This document shows positions 16,339 to 25,708 of a stretch of 64,000 bases of DNA, piece by piece. Both the position numbers and the translations under genes were made by a program. Under the pieces are notes generated by a model that did not search any database, had not been told where the DNA came from, and saw only the letters and a program-made list of their open reading frames with translations. This stretch comes from Prevotellaceae bacterium (GTDB lineage Bacteria > Bacteroidota > Bacteroidia > Bacteroidales > Muribaculaceae): contig JAETNS010000008.1 of the NCBI GenBank assembly GCA_021772015.1, positions 78,909-142,908 of the forward strand, read 5' to 3'. The stretch's first letter is position 1. Every line of letters begins with the position of its first letter.

Positions 16339-17856
16339 ATGGATAAAGAAAACGAAAAAAACAATAATAATAAAGGAAGCCTACTTGAATCCGACGGCAG
16401 ATCGCCGGAACGGGTCGGCGATTCCCGTGTGATAGATGATGTCACCACGGGTGATTACAAATATGGCTTCGTGACCGATGTCGACACGGAGGTGATTCCC
16501 GTGGGGCTTGACGAGGATGTCGTCAGGCTGATCTCGCGAAAGAAAAACGAGCCGGAATGGCTGTTGGATTTCCGATTGAAAGCCTATCGTCACTGGCTGA
16601 CGATGACCCCGCCGAAATGGGGTCATCTGAAAATGCCCGACATTGATTTCCAGGCGATCAGCTATTATGCCGCGCCGGTCAAGAAAGATGGGCCGAAGAG
16701 CCTTGACGAGGTTGATCCGGAGGTTTTGAAGACATTCGACCGTCTCGGCATCCCCCTGCAGGAACAGAAGATGCTTTCGGGGATGGCTGTCGACGCGGTG
16801 ATGGACTCCGTGTCGGTCAAGACCACCCACAAGGAGGCTCTGGCCGAAAAAGGGATAATCTTCTGCTCGATATCGGAGGCTGTAAAGGATTATCCCGACC
16901 TTGTCAGGAAATACCTCGGCACGGTCGTGTCATACAAAGATAATTTCTATGCCGCCCTTAACTCGGCGGTCTTCTCTGACGGTTCATTCGTGTATATTCC
17001 CAAGGGGGTACGCTGCCCGATGGAACTGTCGACATATTTCAGGATCAATGCCGCCGGCACGGGGCAGTTCGAACGCACCCTGATAGTGGCCGATGATGAC
17101 TCATATGTCAGCTATCTTGAAGGCTGCACAGCCCCGATGCGTGACGAGAACCAGCTCCACGCGGCCATTGTCGAGATTGTCGTCGAGGAGCGCGCCGAGG
17201 TGAAATACTCGACCGTACAGAACTGGTATGCCGGTGATGCCGAAGGGCGCGGAGGGGTCTATAACCTTGTCACCAAGCGCGGACTCTGCCGGGGGGATTA
17301 CTCGAAACTGTCATGGACCCAGGTGGAGACCGGTTCGGCTATAACCTGGAAATATCCCTCATGTGTGCTTGCGGGGAGGGGATCGAGCGGGGAGTTCTAC
17401 TCCGTGGCGGTCACGCGCAACCATCAGCAGGCCGATACCGGCACAAAGATGATACATCTCGCTCCCGACACCCGTTCGACGATCGTCTCCAAAGGTATTT
17501 CGGCAGGATATAGCGAGAACTCATATCGCGGTCTGGTGAAAGTGACCCCGGCCGCAGAGGGGGCGAGAAACCATACGCAATGCGACTCCCTGCTGTTGGG
17601 GAGCAACTGCGGGGCGCACACATTCCCCTATGTCGATGTCATGAATCCGACTGCGGTAGTGGAGCATGAGGCGACCACCTCGAAGATTTCGGAAGAACAG
17701 CTGTTCTATTGCAACCAGCGTGGCATCCCCACTGAGCAGGCCGTTGGCCTGATTGTCAACGGTTACGCCAAGGAGGTGATGAACAAGCTGCCGATGGAGT
17801 TTGCCGTCGAGGCGCAGCGGCTATTGCAGATAACATTGGAAGGGTCTGTGGGCTGA
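16339..17856 (+). CDS. sufB: Fe-S cluster assembly protein SufB
   Basis: Scaffold subunit of the SufBC2D complex that builds Fe-S clusters in the cytosol. The 505 residues match SufB: an N-terminal segment with [18 protein letters not shown], then the beta-helix domain (residues ~150-480) with [42 protein letters not shown] and the C-terminal [27 protein letters not shown]. The first 30 residues are Asn/Lys-rich and variable. It is followed by sufC, sufD and sufS in conserved order, making this the main cluster-assembly operon of an anaerobe that needs Fe-S enzymes such as the ferredoxin oxidoreductase encoded at 3823-6555. Confidence 0.95.
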   Translation: MDKENEKNNNNKGSLLESDGRSPERVGDSRVIDDVTTGDYKYGFVTDVDTEVIPVGLDEDVVRLISRKKNEPEWLLDFRLKAYRHWLTMTPPKWGHLKMPDIDFQAISYYAAPVKKDGPKSLDEVDPEVLKTFDRLGIPLQEQKMLSGMAVDAVMDSVSVKTTHKEALAEKGIIFCSISEAVKDYPDLVRKYLGTVVSYKDNFYAALNSAVFSDGSFVYIPKGVRCPMELSTYFRINAAGTGQFERTLIVADDDSYVSYLEGCTAPMRDENQLHAAIVEIVVEERAEVKYSTVQNWYAGDAEGRGGVYNLVTKRGLCRGDYSKLSWTQVETGSAITWKYPSCVLAGRGSSGEFYSVAVTRNHQQADTGTKMIHLAPDTRSTIVSKGISAGYSENSYRGLVKVTPAAEGARNHTQCDSLLLGSNCGAHTFPYVDVMNPTAVVEHEATTSKISEEQLFYCNQRGIPTEQAVGLIVNGYAKEVMNKLPMEFAVEAQRLLQITLEGSVG

Positions 17857-17911
17857 TTCCTGCGCGATACGCGTTTCTTTCAACTTTTCCCAAAAGAAAA
17901 AACAGAAGCTT

Positions 17912-18694
17912 ATGAGCGACGATATATTGCTGGAGGTCAAAGATCTCCGCGCCAAAGTGGAGGACAAGGAGATCCTCAAAGGTATCAATCTGACGATACG
18001 CCCGGGAGAGGTGCATGCGATAATGGGGCCCAACGGATCCGGCAAATCGACCCTGTCGAGCGTTTTGGCGGGAAATCCCGCTTTCACCGTGACAGGTGGA
18101 GAGGCGGTCTTCCACGGAGTTGACCTGTTGTCTCTCTCCCCGGAGGATCGTAGCCATGAGGGGCTTTTCCTGTCATTCCAGTACCCGGTAGAGATCCCCG
18201 GGGTATCAATGGTCAACTTCATGCGTGCCGCCGTCAATGCCAAGAGGGAGTACTTCCATGAGCCGCCCATGTCGGCGAGCGATTTCCTGAAACTTATGCG
18301 CCAGAAACGCGCTGTTGTCGACCTTGACAACAAGCTCGCCTCGCGATCTGTCAATGAAGGATTTTCGGGAGGAGAGAAGAAGCGCAACGAGATTTTCCAG
18401 ATGGCGGTCCTGGAGCCGCGTCTGGCGATCCTCGATGAGACTGACTCCGGCCTTGACATCGACGCATTGCGGGTTGTCGCCGGAGGAGTCAACAAACTCA
18501 AGACCGACCGCAACGCTACCATAGTCATAACCCATTACCAGCGGCTGCTCGACTATATAAAGCCTGACTTCGTCCATGTCCTCTATAAGGGGCGCATCGT
18601 CAGGACAGGTGGCCCGGAGCTTGCCCTTGAACTGGAGGAGCGGGGCTATGACTGGATCAAGGAGGAGGAAGACAAGAAACACAAGGAGGAATGA
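17912..18694 (+). CDS. sufC: Fe-S cluster assembly ATPase SufC
   Basis: ABC-type soluble ATPase of the SufBCD complex, 260 residues. Walker A is GPNGSGKST (near residue 39), the Q-loop SFQYPVEIPG, the ABC signature FSGGEKKRNEI, Walker B LAILDETDSGLDID and the switch His in VITHYQ. ATP hydrolysis drives conformational change of the SufB-SufD dimer. The stop overlaps the sufD start by four bases (ATGA), which indicates coupled translation. It lies 55 bases after sufB. Confidence 0.95.
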   Translation: MSDDILLEVKDLRAKVEDKEILKGINLTIRPGEVHAIMGPNGSGKSTLSSVLAGNPAFTVTGGEAVFHGVDLLSLSPEDRSHEGLFLSFQYPVEIPGVSMVNFMRAAVNAKREYFHEPPMSASDFLKLMRQKRAVVDLDNKLASRSVNEGFSGGEKKRNEIFQMAVLEPRLAILDETDSGLDIDALRVVAGGVNKLKTDRNATIVITHYQRLLDYIKPDFVHVLYKGRIVRTGGPELALELEERGYDWIKEEEDKKHKEE

Positions 18695-20052
18695 CCATGT
18701 CGTCGCTTAAACAATACACCGATCTCTTCCGGCAGGAGCGTGTGGCCCTTGACGGCAATGCCCCGGCGGCATTGAACGCCGGGCGCGACCGGGCTATGGT
18801 TTTCCTGACTGCGGCCGGCAGCCTTCCCGTGAAGTCTGACGAGGGGTATGAGAAAACCTCCATTGATGAGATGTTCGCTCCTGATTACGGAGTGAATGTC
18901 AACCGGGTCAATTTTCCGGTGAATGTAGCCGAGAGTTTCCGTTGCGATGTGCCGAACATCACCACACTGCTGGCGGTAGTGGTGAATGACCGTTTTGTCC
19001 CGACAACGACATTGATGAAAAATCTTCCAGAGGGGGTGACTGTCTGCTCGTTGCGCGACGCTGATTCCGCCCTGCTTGGCCGATGGCTGGGAAAGACGGT
19101 GGAAAGTGAGGATGCCGCTCTGGCGTTCAATTCCTTGCTTCTTCAGGATGGTGTGTTTATTCATGTCGCCAAGGGGGTAAAGATACCGAAAGCTATACAG
19201 ATAGTCGACATATTCAGCGGACAGACACCGCTGTTGGCTCCGCGTAGGGTTTTGCTTGTCGCGGAGGATGGTGCGGAGATCAGTGTCCTCAAATGTGACC
19301 ATACCCAGACTCCCGGAGTGGAATTCGCTTCCTCCGAAGTCATCGAGATTTTCGCCGGAGAGGGCGCGAAAGTCGACTGGTATGATCTGGAGGAATCCTC
19401 CCCCGCGACCTCCCGCTGGTGTCAGTTCCGCTGCCGTCAGGAGGCAGGGTCGTCACTCAACATCTGTGCCGCGACCCTTACCAATGGCAAGACCCGCAAT
19501 GAGTATCTCATCGATGTTGTCGGAGACCATTGCGAGACCCGTCTGTCAGGAATGGCAATCGGGTCAGGGACACAGCATATCGACAACAGTTCGCGGCTGA
19601 CCCACCGTTCGGACCGCTCAAACAGCGATCAGCTTTTCAAGTATGTGCTCGACGATAACGCGACGGGTGCTTTCGAGGGGTTGATAGAGGTCTCGCGTGG
19701 TGCGCGGTTCAATGAGGCATACCAGAGCAACCGCAACCTCTTGGCTTCGACGGGGGCCCGGATGCACACCAAGCCCCAGCTCCTGATTTATAACGATGAT
19801 GTCAAATGCTCACATGGAGCTACCACGGGGCAGCTGGATTCGGCGGCATTGTTTTACATGCGCAGTCGTGGCATACCCTTGGCGGAGGCCCGCAAGATGC
19901 TGATGCAGGCGTTCATGGTTGATGTCATCGAGAAGATCAGGCTTGACAGCCTGCGCGACCGTCTGCGCCATCTGCTCGAACTGCGGTTCTCAGGCTCATG
20001 CGGCGATGCCGCCTGTGCTACATGCCGCAATCGCGCCGACCGTCAGGTTTAG
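18691..20052 (+). CDS. sufD: Fe-S cluster assembly protein SufD
   Basis: Structural partner of SufB in the SufBC2D scaffold, 453 residues. It has a divergent N-terminal domain and the shared beta-helix (residues ~170-420) with EFASSEVIEIFAGEGAKVDWYDLEESS and the C-terminal SHGATTGQLDSAALFYMRSRGIPLAEARKML, including the conserved His-Gly before the SufB/D-like tail. Two in-frame starts are possible: ATG 18691, overlapping the sufC stop, and ATG 18697. An AAGGAGGA sequence sits directly before 18691 and six bases before 18697, so the second start has the better Shine-Dalgarno spacing. Confidence 0.92.
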   Translation: MTMSSLKQYTDLFRQERVALDGNAPAALNAGRDRAMVFLTAAGSLPVKSDEGYEKTSIDEMFAPDYGVNVNRVNFPVNVAESFRCDVPNITTLLAVVVNDRFVPTTTLMKNLPEGVTVCSLRDADSALLGRWLGKTVESEDAALAFNSLLLQDGVFIHVAKGVKIPKAIQIVDIFSGQTPLLAPRRVLLVAEDGAEISVLKCDHTQTPGVEFASSEVIEIFAGEGAKVDWYDLEESSPATSRWCQFRCRQEAGSSLNICAATLTNGKTRNEYLIDVVGDHCETRLSGMAIGSGTQHIDNSSRLTHRSDRSNSDQLFKYVLDDNATGAFEGLIEVSRGARFNEAYQSNRNLLASTGARMHTKPQLLIYNDDVKCSHGATTGQLDSAALFYMRSRGIPLAEARKMLMQAFMVDVIEKIRLDSLRDRLRHLLELRFSGSCGDAACATCRNRADRQV

Positions 20053-20107
20053 CCATCATGGGATAGACAAACAGATTTTTCCAGAACCTATTTTCAGTAT
20101 TACCTCC

Positions 20108-21322
20108 ATGCTCGACGTTGAAGCGCTCCGGCGCGATTACCCCATACTCTCCCGGACGGTTTACGGCAAACCGCTGGTATATTTCGACAACACGGCCACA
20201 TCACAGACCCCGCGTCAGGTGGTCGAGGCTGTCGAGAGAATGTATTACGAGCATAAGGCAAACGTCCACCGGGGGGTGTTCTTCCTTTCCCAGGAAGCGA
20301 CGGATCTTATGGAGGCTTCCCGCGACAGGGTCAGGAAATATATAAATGCCCCATCACGCGAGGAGGTGATCTTCACCCGTGGCACCACCGAGGCCCTCAA
20401 TCTTGTGGCTTATTCCCTTGGGGAACTGTTGGAGGATGGTGATGAGATAATCCTGACGGTGATGGAGCATCACGCCAACATCGTCCCTTGGCAGCTGTTG
20501 CAGCAACGTAAACGCATAGAGATCAAGGTTGTCCCGATTCATCCTGACGGCTCGCTCGATCTGGAGGTCTATAAGTCGCTCTTCTCCGATCGCACAAAGA
20601 TTGTCTCTTTCTGCCATGTGTCGAATGTGCTCGGCACAGTCAATCCTGTCCGCGAGATGGCCGATTATGCCCATTCCCGAGGGGCGATAGTCATTGTCGA
20701 CGGGGCGCAGGCTGCTCCTCACATGAATATCGATGTGCAAGCCCTCGGAGTTGACTTCTACGCATTCTCTTCCCATAAAATGTATGGCCCGACGGGTGTC
20801 GGGGTACTCTACGGCAAACGGGAATGGCTCGACCGCATGCCGCCGTATCAGGGGGGCGGCGAGATGATAAAACATGTCTCTTTCAGCGGCACGACTTATG
20901 AAGATCCTCCTTTGAAATTCGAGGCCGGTACCCCCGATTTCGTAGACATCGCGGCTTTCTCAGCCTGTCTCGACTATATAGAGTCGATAGGGATGGAAGC
21001 AATCGAATCCCATGAGCTGCAGCTCCTTGATTATGCCACGAAAAAGATGATGGAGATTCCAGGCATGAGGATTTTCGGTACTGCCCCCGGAAAAGTTCCC
21101 GTCATCTCCTTCCTGATGGGCAATGCCCATCATTACGACACGGGCATGCTGCTTGACAAATTAGGTGTGGCTGTCCGCACCGGCCACCATTGCGCCCAAC
21201 CCCTGATGGAATCCCTCGGCATCGAAGGCACCGTCCGTGCCTCCTTTGCCCTCTACAACACCCTCCCCGAAGTCGACACCTTCATCGCCGCCCTCCGCCG
21301 CATCCAGCCCCTCCTCGACTGA
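20108..21322 (+). CDS. sufS: Cysteine desulfurase SufS
   Basis: PLP-dependent type II cysteine desulfurase that supplies sulfur to the SufBCD scaffold, 404 residues. Seen are the N-terminal YFDNTATSQTPRQVVEA, the PLP-contacting TRGTTEALNLVA and MEHHANIVPWQ, the Asp in VDGAQAAPHM, the Schiff-base Lys motif FSSHKMYGPTGVGVLYG (near residue 225) and the active-site Cys in RTGHHCAQPLM (near 363). The ATG at 20108, 55 bases after sufD, gives the normal N-terminus; a longer in-frame reading from 19919 would overlap sufD and adds a low-complexity leader, so it is rejected. Confidence 0.95.
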   Translation: MLDVEALRRDYPILSRTVYGKPLVYFDNTATSQTPRQVVEAVERMYYEHKANVHRGVFFLSQEATDLMEASRDRVRKYINAPSREEVIFTRGTTEALNLVAYSLGELLEDGDEIILTVMEHHANIVPWQLLQQRKRIEIKVVPIHPDGSLDLEVYKSLFSDRTKIVSFCHVSNVLGTVNPVREMADYAHSRGAIVIVDGAQAAPHMNIDVQALGVDFYAFSSHKMYGPTGVGVLYGKREWLDRMPPYQGGGEMIKHVSFSGTTYEDPPLKFEAGTPDFVDIAAFSACLDYIESIGMEAIESHELQLLDYATKKMMEIPGMRIFGTAPGKVPVISFLMGNAHHYDTGMLLDKLGVAVRTGHHCAQPLMESLGIEGTVRASFALYNTLPEVDTFIAALRRIQPLLD

Positions 21323-21398
21323 ACTTGAGGTCGGTCAATGTATCACATCCAAATTAACTGAGGCAAATATACAGATGAAAGGGTAGTATTGCGTCGGA

Positions 21399-22229
21399 TT
21401 ATTTCTTACAGGTATATTTTGGAGGTTCGAGATAATAGACACTTTCGCCATGTTCATCATATTGGGAATTGTGCCCTACCACTCTGATTTCATATGGCGC
21501 ATCATGGGTGTAAATATCTTTAGGCAATTCCACCTGTAACAGGTAGCAGATATCATTTCCAACGCTATTCCAGCTGTTGTGCATTGTCAAAGGTTGGATC
21601 GAATATATTTCCAAGGGCTTCCCATCGGCACAAACTTCAAACGTCATATATTGAGGTTCGATTGTTACGATGGAATTCTTTTCAGCATCACCTTTATCAG
21701 CAAAGTTCTGGTAGGCGATAGCTTTGGTAACACTCATAGGGCGTGTGTAAACAAGCATTTCCTGCCTGCCTCCATATTCGATAAACGCCGTTGTGCCGTA
21801 TAACTCCATCTTATCATATCTGATATTCAGCTTGATATCACGATCCGCAATGACATTCCATGCCCAGAATTCAAGTTTCATTTTTTCGGGAGAGACCTTT
21901 AGCATCCGGGGATATTCGTTAACACGCATAGCAGCCACTGCAGCATATCTCCCCTTGGCGATGCTGTCAAGTGAGTAACAACCTTGTGGATCGCTTAATG
22001 TTTCATAGGCTTCTGAGAAATCCGGATTATATACAATGATTGAGCAAGAATCGACAGGATTGCCGTTGTAATCGGTCACCATCCCGAATATCTTCACAGT
22101 GTCGGTAGAAAAAGCGTTAAAAGAAATTATACAGAGAAAAATGAGACTTAAGGCGATTTTAATGCTTTTATAATTGTCGATTGTTGCCTTTTTGAGTTTC
22201 ATGAAATTGGATATCTTTATGGAATTCAT
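21399..22229 (-). CDS. Secreted protein with carboxypeptidase-regulatory-like N-terminal domain
   Basis: A 276-residue protein; an alternative ATG at 22202 gives a more usual signal (MKLKKATIDNYKSIKIALSL...FNAFS). Residues ~45-110 resemble a CarboxypepD regulatory-like beta-sandwich (VKIFGMVTDYNGNPVDSCSIIVYNPDFSEAY...), a fold used in Bacteroidota for cell-surface attachment or as a plug extension. The remaining C-terminal half is beta-rich with no catalytic motif recognised. Base composition is AT-richer than the flanking genes, which hints at recent acquisition. It is convergent with sufS and follows the PorT-family gene by 15 bases, so it may be the last gene of that unit. Confidence 0.6.
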   Translation of the reverse strand: MNSIKISNFMKLKKATIDNYKSIKIALSLIFLCIISFNAFSTDTVKIFGMVTDYNGNPVDSCSIIVYNPDFSEAYETLSDPQGCYSLDSIAKGRYAAVAAMRVNEYPRMLKVSPEKMKLEFWAWNVIADRDIKLNIRYDKMELYGTTAFIEYGGRQEMLVYTRPMSVTKAIAYQNFADKGDAEKNSIVTIEPQYMTFEVCADGKPLEIYSIQPLTMHNSWNSVGNDICYLLQVELPKDIYTHDAPYEIRVVGHNSQYDEHGESVYYLEPPKYTCKK

Positions 22230-22244
22230 GGCGGGGGGAGGGGG

Positions 22245-22967
22245 TTATTTGAGGCGGAAGAGGTAGCCGAGGGTGATGAGGATGGAGGAGCCGCGCGAGG
22301 CGGAGAAGACATCCTTGCGGGCGGAGGGGAAGATGTTGCCAAGGCCGTAGTAGTAGCGTCCTTCGAGTGTGATGCTGTGACGGCGGCGGATTATGAACTC
22401 TACCCCGGCCCCGGCGGTGATGCCGTAATCGAATTTGTTTGAGACATCCATCTGCATCTGCTCGTAGCGGCGGTTGGAGGGGAAATCGTGGACTTTTGGG
22501 AGATCCATGTAGGGGAAGTTGGCTGTGGCCTTGTCGCCGATCATGTAGCAGACCTCCGGGCCGAGATTGAAGAATCCCTTGACTGTCCGGCTTCCGAAGA
22601 AAATGTGGGTCATTATCGGCAGCTCGATATATGTAAGCCTCCGATGGTAGGCGAAAGGAGCCTCCTCAAAGTCCTCCTTCCAGCCGCGTTGCTCGATGTT
22701 GAGTTCCGCCAACAGTCCGACATGCCTCTCCTCGGCGTAACGGAAGCTGACCCCGAACTGCATCCCCGGCAACATCCCTTCCTTGATCGAGGGGTAGAAT
22801 GACTGGCGAGACAGCGAGGCTCCGCCATGAACCCCGACATGGACGTGGGGGATATAATGACGCTGGGCGGATGCCTGTGGTGCTATCCCCCAAAACATCA
22901 GCGACATCAGCAAAGAGAGGACCACTCGGCTGATGGTTGCCGGAACTATGTTATGATTGAGGGACAC
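22245..22967 (-). CDS. PorT-family outer-membrane beta-barrel protein
   Basis: A 240-residue outer-membrane barrel (OMP_b-brl_2/PorT family pattern). A signal peptide ends at APQASAQ (residue ~34). Alternating amphipathic strands follow: VHVGVHGGASLSRQSF, GMQFGVSFRYAE, GLLAELNIEQRG, LTYIELPIMTHIFFG, GFFNLGPEVCYMIG, YGITAGAGVEFIIRR and a terminal aromatic strand ILITLGYLFRLK. PorT itself is a type IX secretion component, and several proteins encoded here end in T9SS-like sorting modules, but whether this is the true PorT cannot be decided by eye. Two bases separate it from the LysM gene upstream, implying co-translation. Confidence 0.75.
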   Translation of the reverse strand: MSLNHNIVPATISRVVLSLLMSLMFWGIAPQASAQRHYIPHVHVGVHGGASLSRQSFYPSIKEGMLPGMQFGVSFRYAEERHVGLLAELNIEQRGWKEDFEEAPFAYHRRLTYIELPIMTHIFFGSRTVKGFFNLGPEVCYMIGDKATANFPYMDLPKVHDFPSNRRYEQMQMDVSNKFDYGITAGAGVEFIIRRRHSITLEGRYYYGLGNIFPSARKDVFSASRGSSILITLGYLFRLK

Positions 22968-22969
22968 GA

Positions 22970-24691
22970 TTATTTCAGTTTCTTTTCAATGAATCCGCCG
23001 GGACGGTAGGTGATGATGAACAGGGCGTTGTTGAACAGGCCGCCATTGTCTCCGACCCGTTCGAGGCGCAGGCCGCTCTGTATGCCGGAGAAGTCAGAGG
23101 GGAAATAGTCTGTCCCGGCCATTGTGCGCAATCCCTCGATCACCATTCTGCCTGTGTCGAAGCCGAGGATACCGAGCACCGGCATCTGTTTGTCAAGCAC
23201 TCCCTCTCCGTAGGCTTCTCTGAAAGCCGCGTTGACGCGTCCAGCGTCAGGATCGCGTTCGACGGGGGAATATCGTGAATAGATTGTAGTGCCGAGGTCG
23301 CAGATCTCGTCGAACTGCTCGCCACGGAAAGTCGCCCACTCGGGATAGCCGAACACCCGGATTGCGTCAGGGTCGAGGGCGCGCCCCTTGAGGGCTTTCA
23401 GGGCATGAAGCACGCGGGTGAACTCGTCGCGGCTTCCTGAAACAGGGATGAAAACATAAGAGCCGGATTCCGGGTTGAATTCCTCCAGGTCGGCATCAGC
23501 GAGATAACCGTCGAAATTCACTGTTTTGTATACACGCCCCGCCATACTGAGACGCTCCTTAAGTTCGTCGGTAAACTCCTCCTTGTCGGTGCGTCCGCCG
23601 TTGCGGGTAAGGAACACAGGAGTCGCATCAGGGAAGGTGTCAAAGAATCCGTCGATGGCGTGACGATACATAGCGTCGTGGGGAATATTGGTCTGGACCA
23701 TTCCCGGCACGGTCATATATGAGGAGTCCTTGACGGCAAACATGTTAAGTATCCAGGCGTTTTCCGGCGCGTTGCGGGAAATCACGTCGAGATGGGAAAC
23801 GTTGTCGGGAGCCACGATCATATCCATATCGGCCATTTCCGGACGGCGCATTATCGCCCTTACGGAGTCGGTGTTGGCCGAGGAGTCATAAGCGTGGAGC
23901 CTGACAGGTGTGCGGCCCGGCAGATTCAATGAATCCGCCGCCAGAAGGAATCCTTTGTAGAATTCGGTGTAGAGCTGAGTCTGGCGTCCCATCTGCTCCT
24001 CTTCGAGAAGAAACGGGAGTATGATCGCCACATTCATCTCTTTCGGGCAAACGCTGTCGGTTCCGGAGGTCTCCACTAAAAGAGTGTCGGAAGGTGTCTC
24101 TTCCTCTGCCGTGGCCTCTATGGCGGCAATCTCTTCCCTGACGGCAGGGTGATCCGTCTTGTCGGTATTGGAAGAAGCTACGGCAGCGGGATCGGATTTC
24201 TTGTTGTCGGCCGGTCTGACAGGAGTGGCCTGACGCGAGCTGTCTTCTTTTTGCAGGCGTAGCCGCATGCCGGCTTTCAGTCCATCCTTGGCGATAGGAT
24301 TCAAGGCGACAAGCTCATCCATCGTCAGGCCGTATTTGTGGGCTATGCCATATATGCTTTCCCCCTTGGCGACCACATGGGTGAGCGGTCCGGCGGAATC
24401 CCCGTCTGCGGCAGACTTGATATCTGTGGGGAAAAACAGTCTCATGCGGGGTTTCACGCCATCTGACACCGATGGATTCGAAGCCCTGATATCCTCGACA
24501 GACACACCGAGTTTCTCCGCGACCGTGTAGATGTTGTCGCCAGACTGGGTGTCGTAATAGTACAACACTTTACCGTTGACACGGATAGTCGGGAGCTCGT
24601 TGACAATGCCGGCCCACGACTGGAACGCCGTCGACAGAGCGACAGCCACGACGGCCATGGCTCCCAGGCGCAATATCTTGGAGAATTTCAT
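22970..24691 (-). CDS. LysM-domain protein with periplasmic-binding-like C-terminal domain
   Basis: A 573-residue exported protein. The signal is MKFSKILRLGAMAVVAVALSTAFQSWA. Two LysM repeats lie at residues ~45-90 (YYDTQSGDNIYTVAEKLGV...IRASNPS) and ~104-149 (HVVAKGESIYGIAHKYGL...LVALNPI), which bind peptidoglycan or GlcNAc polymers. A Ser/Thr/Glu-rich linker (150-215) leads to a type I periplasmic-binding-protein-like domain (NVAIILPFLLEEEQM...). That domain resembles LpoA-like or amino-acid receptor domains, here likely a wall-anchored scaffold. It is the first gene of the pair with the PorT-family barrel and has its own promoter at 24721-24754. Confidence 0.8.
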   Translation of the reverse strand: MKFSKILRLGAMAVVAVALSTAFQSWAGIVNELPTIRVNGKVLYYYDTQSGDNIYTVAEKLGVSVEDIRASNPSVSDGVKPRMRLFFPTDIKSAADGDSAGPLTHVVAKGESIYGIAHKYGLTMDELVALNPIAKDGLKAGMRLRLQKEDSSRQATPVRPADNKKSDPAAVASSNTDKTDHPAVREEIAAIEATAEEETPSDTLLVETSGTDSVCPKEMNVAIILPFLLEEEQMGRQTQLYTEFYKGFLLAADSLNLPGRTPVRLHAYDSSANTDSVRAIMRRPEMADMDMIVAPDNVSHLDVISRNAPENAWILNMFAVKDSSYMTVPGMVQTNIPHDAMYRHAIDGFFDTFPDATPVFLTRNGGRTDKEEFTDELKERLSMAGRVYKTVNFDGYLADADLEEFNPESGSYVFIPVSGSRDEFTRVLHALKALKGRALDPDAIRVFGYPEWATFRGEQFDEICDLGTTIYSRYSPVERDPDAGRVNAAFREAYGEGVLDKQMPVLGILGFDTGRMVIEGLRTMAGTDYFPSDFSGIQSGLRLERVGDNGGLFNNALFIITYRPGGFIEKKLK

Positions 24692-24720
24692 CCTTTGGGA
24701 GGTTTTTCAGAATTTATGGT

Positions 24721-24754
24721 GCAAATATACTGCTTTTTCAATTAAACACCAAAA
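24721..24754 (-). promoter_or_regulatory. Promoter of the LysM-PorT unit
   Basis: On the minus strand TTTTG (24754-24750) and TATATTTGC (24729-24721) are separated by 20 bases, a near-ideal Bacteroides promoter 30 bases before the ATG. Confidence 0.8.
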
Positions 24755-24771
24755 CGAGCTTCCCAAACGCC

Positions 24772-24811
24772 ACCGCCCCGCGTCATGCCGGACAGGCAGA
24801 CGCGGGGCGGT
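24772..24811 (-). terminator. Hairpin after the DUF4890-like gene
   Basis: A 13-bp perfect GC-rich stem (24772-24784 with 24799-24811), 14-base loop, about 50 bases past the stop. Only a short T tract follows on the minus strand. Confidence 0.7.
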
Positions 24812-24860
24812 AATGTATGGAAACCATTATGTGGTTGTCGTCCCTGTCTGAAAACAGAGA

Positions 24861-25406
24861 TTATTTCGCTACCATTTTGCTTTCAGTAGCCTGATTACGG
24901 GCAGATGCGTGGTGGCGATGTTTGTCCATCTTCCCGGCTTTCTTCCCGTGGCGGGATCCCTTGGCGAAATCCTTGTGACCGGCGGGTCGTCCCTGCGGAG
25001 TGTCAATGACGATATTCTCAAGATAGGTCACATACTGGTCAGGACCGATGATAGCCTTTACCTCCTCAAGATACTGCTTCCGGGCCTCGCGACGTGAGGC
25101 GACACGGAGAGAGTCGTTGCGCATTCTGTCTGTCTTGCGGGTCTTGGCCTGCTCGGCGCGGGCGGTGGCATGCTTTGCTTTGAGGGCTTTGAGCTGCGCC
25201 TTCTGCGAGTCGGTCAGGTTCATCCCGGCAAACGGATCAGATTTGCCGCAAGGATTTGCCGGGCAAGCCGATTGGGGACAGTCACCTTTGGCTGGTGTAC
25301 ATTGCTCGTTTACCGGGCATGCGGTGGTCTGAGGGGTCTGCGCCATTGAGGTGAATGACATCATTGACATTGCGATAATGGCCAAGCCTAAAAATTTCTT
25401 TTTCAT
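24861..25406 (-). CDS. Small exported Spy/DUF4890-like protein
   Basis: A 181-residue periplasmic protein. The signal is MKKKFLGLAIIAMSMMSFTSMAQ. A Cys-rich segment (residues 30-54; CPVNEQC, CPQSAC, CGK) precedes a helical region with MNLTDSQKAQLKALKAKHATARAEQ, the LTxxQ-like motif of CpxP/Spy chaperone-like and DUF4890 proteins. The C-terminus is His/Lys-rich (KDFAKGSRHGKKAGKMDKHRHHA). Such proteins bind unfolded proteins or metal in the envelope; here the role is inference. It is transcribed alone, and a hairpin follows. Confidence 0.65.
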   Translation of the reverse strand: MKKKFLGLAIIAMSMMSFTSMAQTPQTTACPVNEQCTPAKGDCPQSACPANPCGKSDPFAGMNLTDSQKAQLKALKAKHATARAEQAKTRKTDRMRNDSLRVASRREARKQYLEEVKAIIGPDQYVTYLENIVIDTPQGRPAGHKDFAKGSRHGKKAGKMDKHRHHASARNQATESKMVAK

Positions 25407-25708
25407 AATTCGTAATGGATTCTTTTAATGACCGGAAGGAATCGGTTGGTTCCCTTGGTCCCGTGATCGGACGGGGCGGTCATTGGTTGTCAATTCGTTT
25501 CGTTTGGTTCTTTGACAGGTATAACATTCGGGCGTTTATTTCGGCATGAGACTTTAACACGGTTTTAACCATCTGACAATCATAGTCATAAAAAATCCCA
25601 AAAAACAGAATGCTCCTTAAACCTCCCGCAATCACGCCGACTGATTTGTGGCAGTCGGTGAAAATCGTTAAATTTGTAGTGTGGAACACCCTCTTATTGT
25701 CTAAAATC
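25407..25708. other. Divergent intergenic region
   Basis: No ORF supported. It contains the promoter of the DUF4886-like gene at its right end. No match to TAnnTTTG was found for the minus-strand gene on the left. Confidence 0.5.
25645..25676 (+). promoter_or_regulatory. Promoter of the DUF4886-like gene
   Basis: TTTG (25645-25648), 20-base spacer, TAAATTTG (25669-25676): an exact consensus pair, 32 bases before the ATG at 25709. Confidence 0.85.

Noticed and set aside
19919..20107. N-terminal extension of SufS
   Set aside because: Overlaps sufD in another frame and adds residues unlike any SufS; ATG 20108 gives the family N-terminus.
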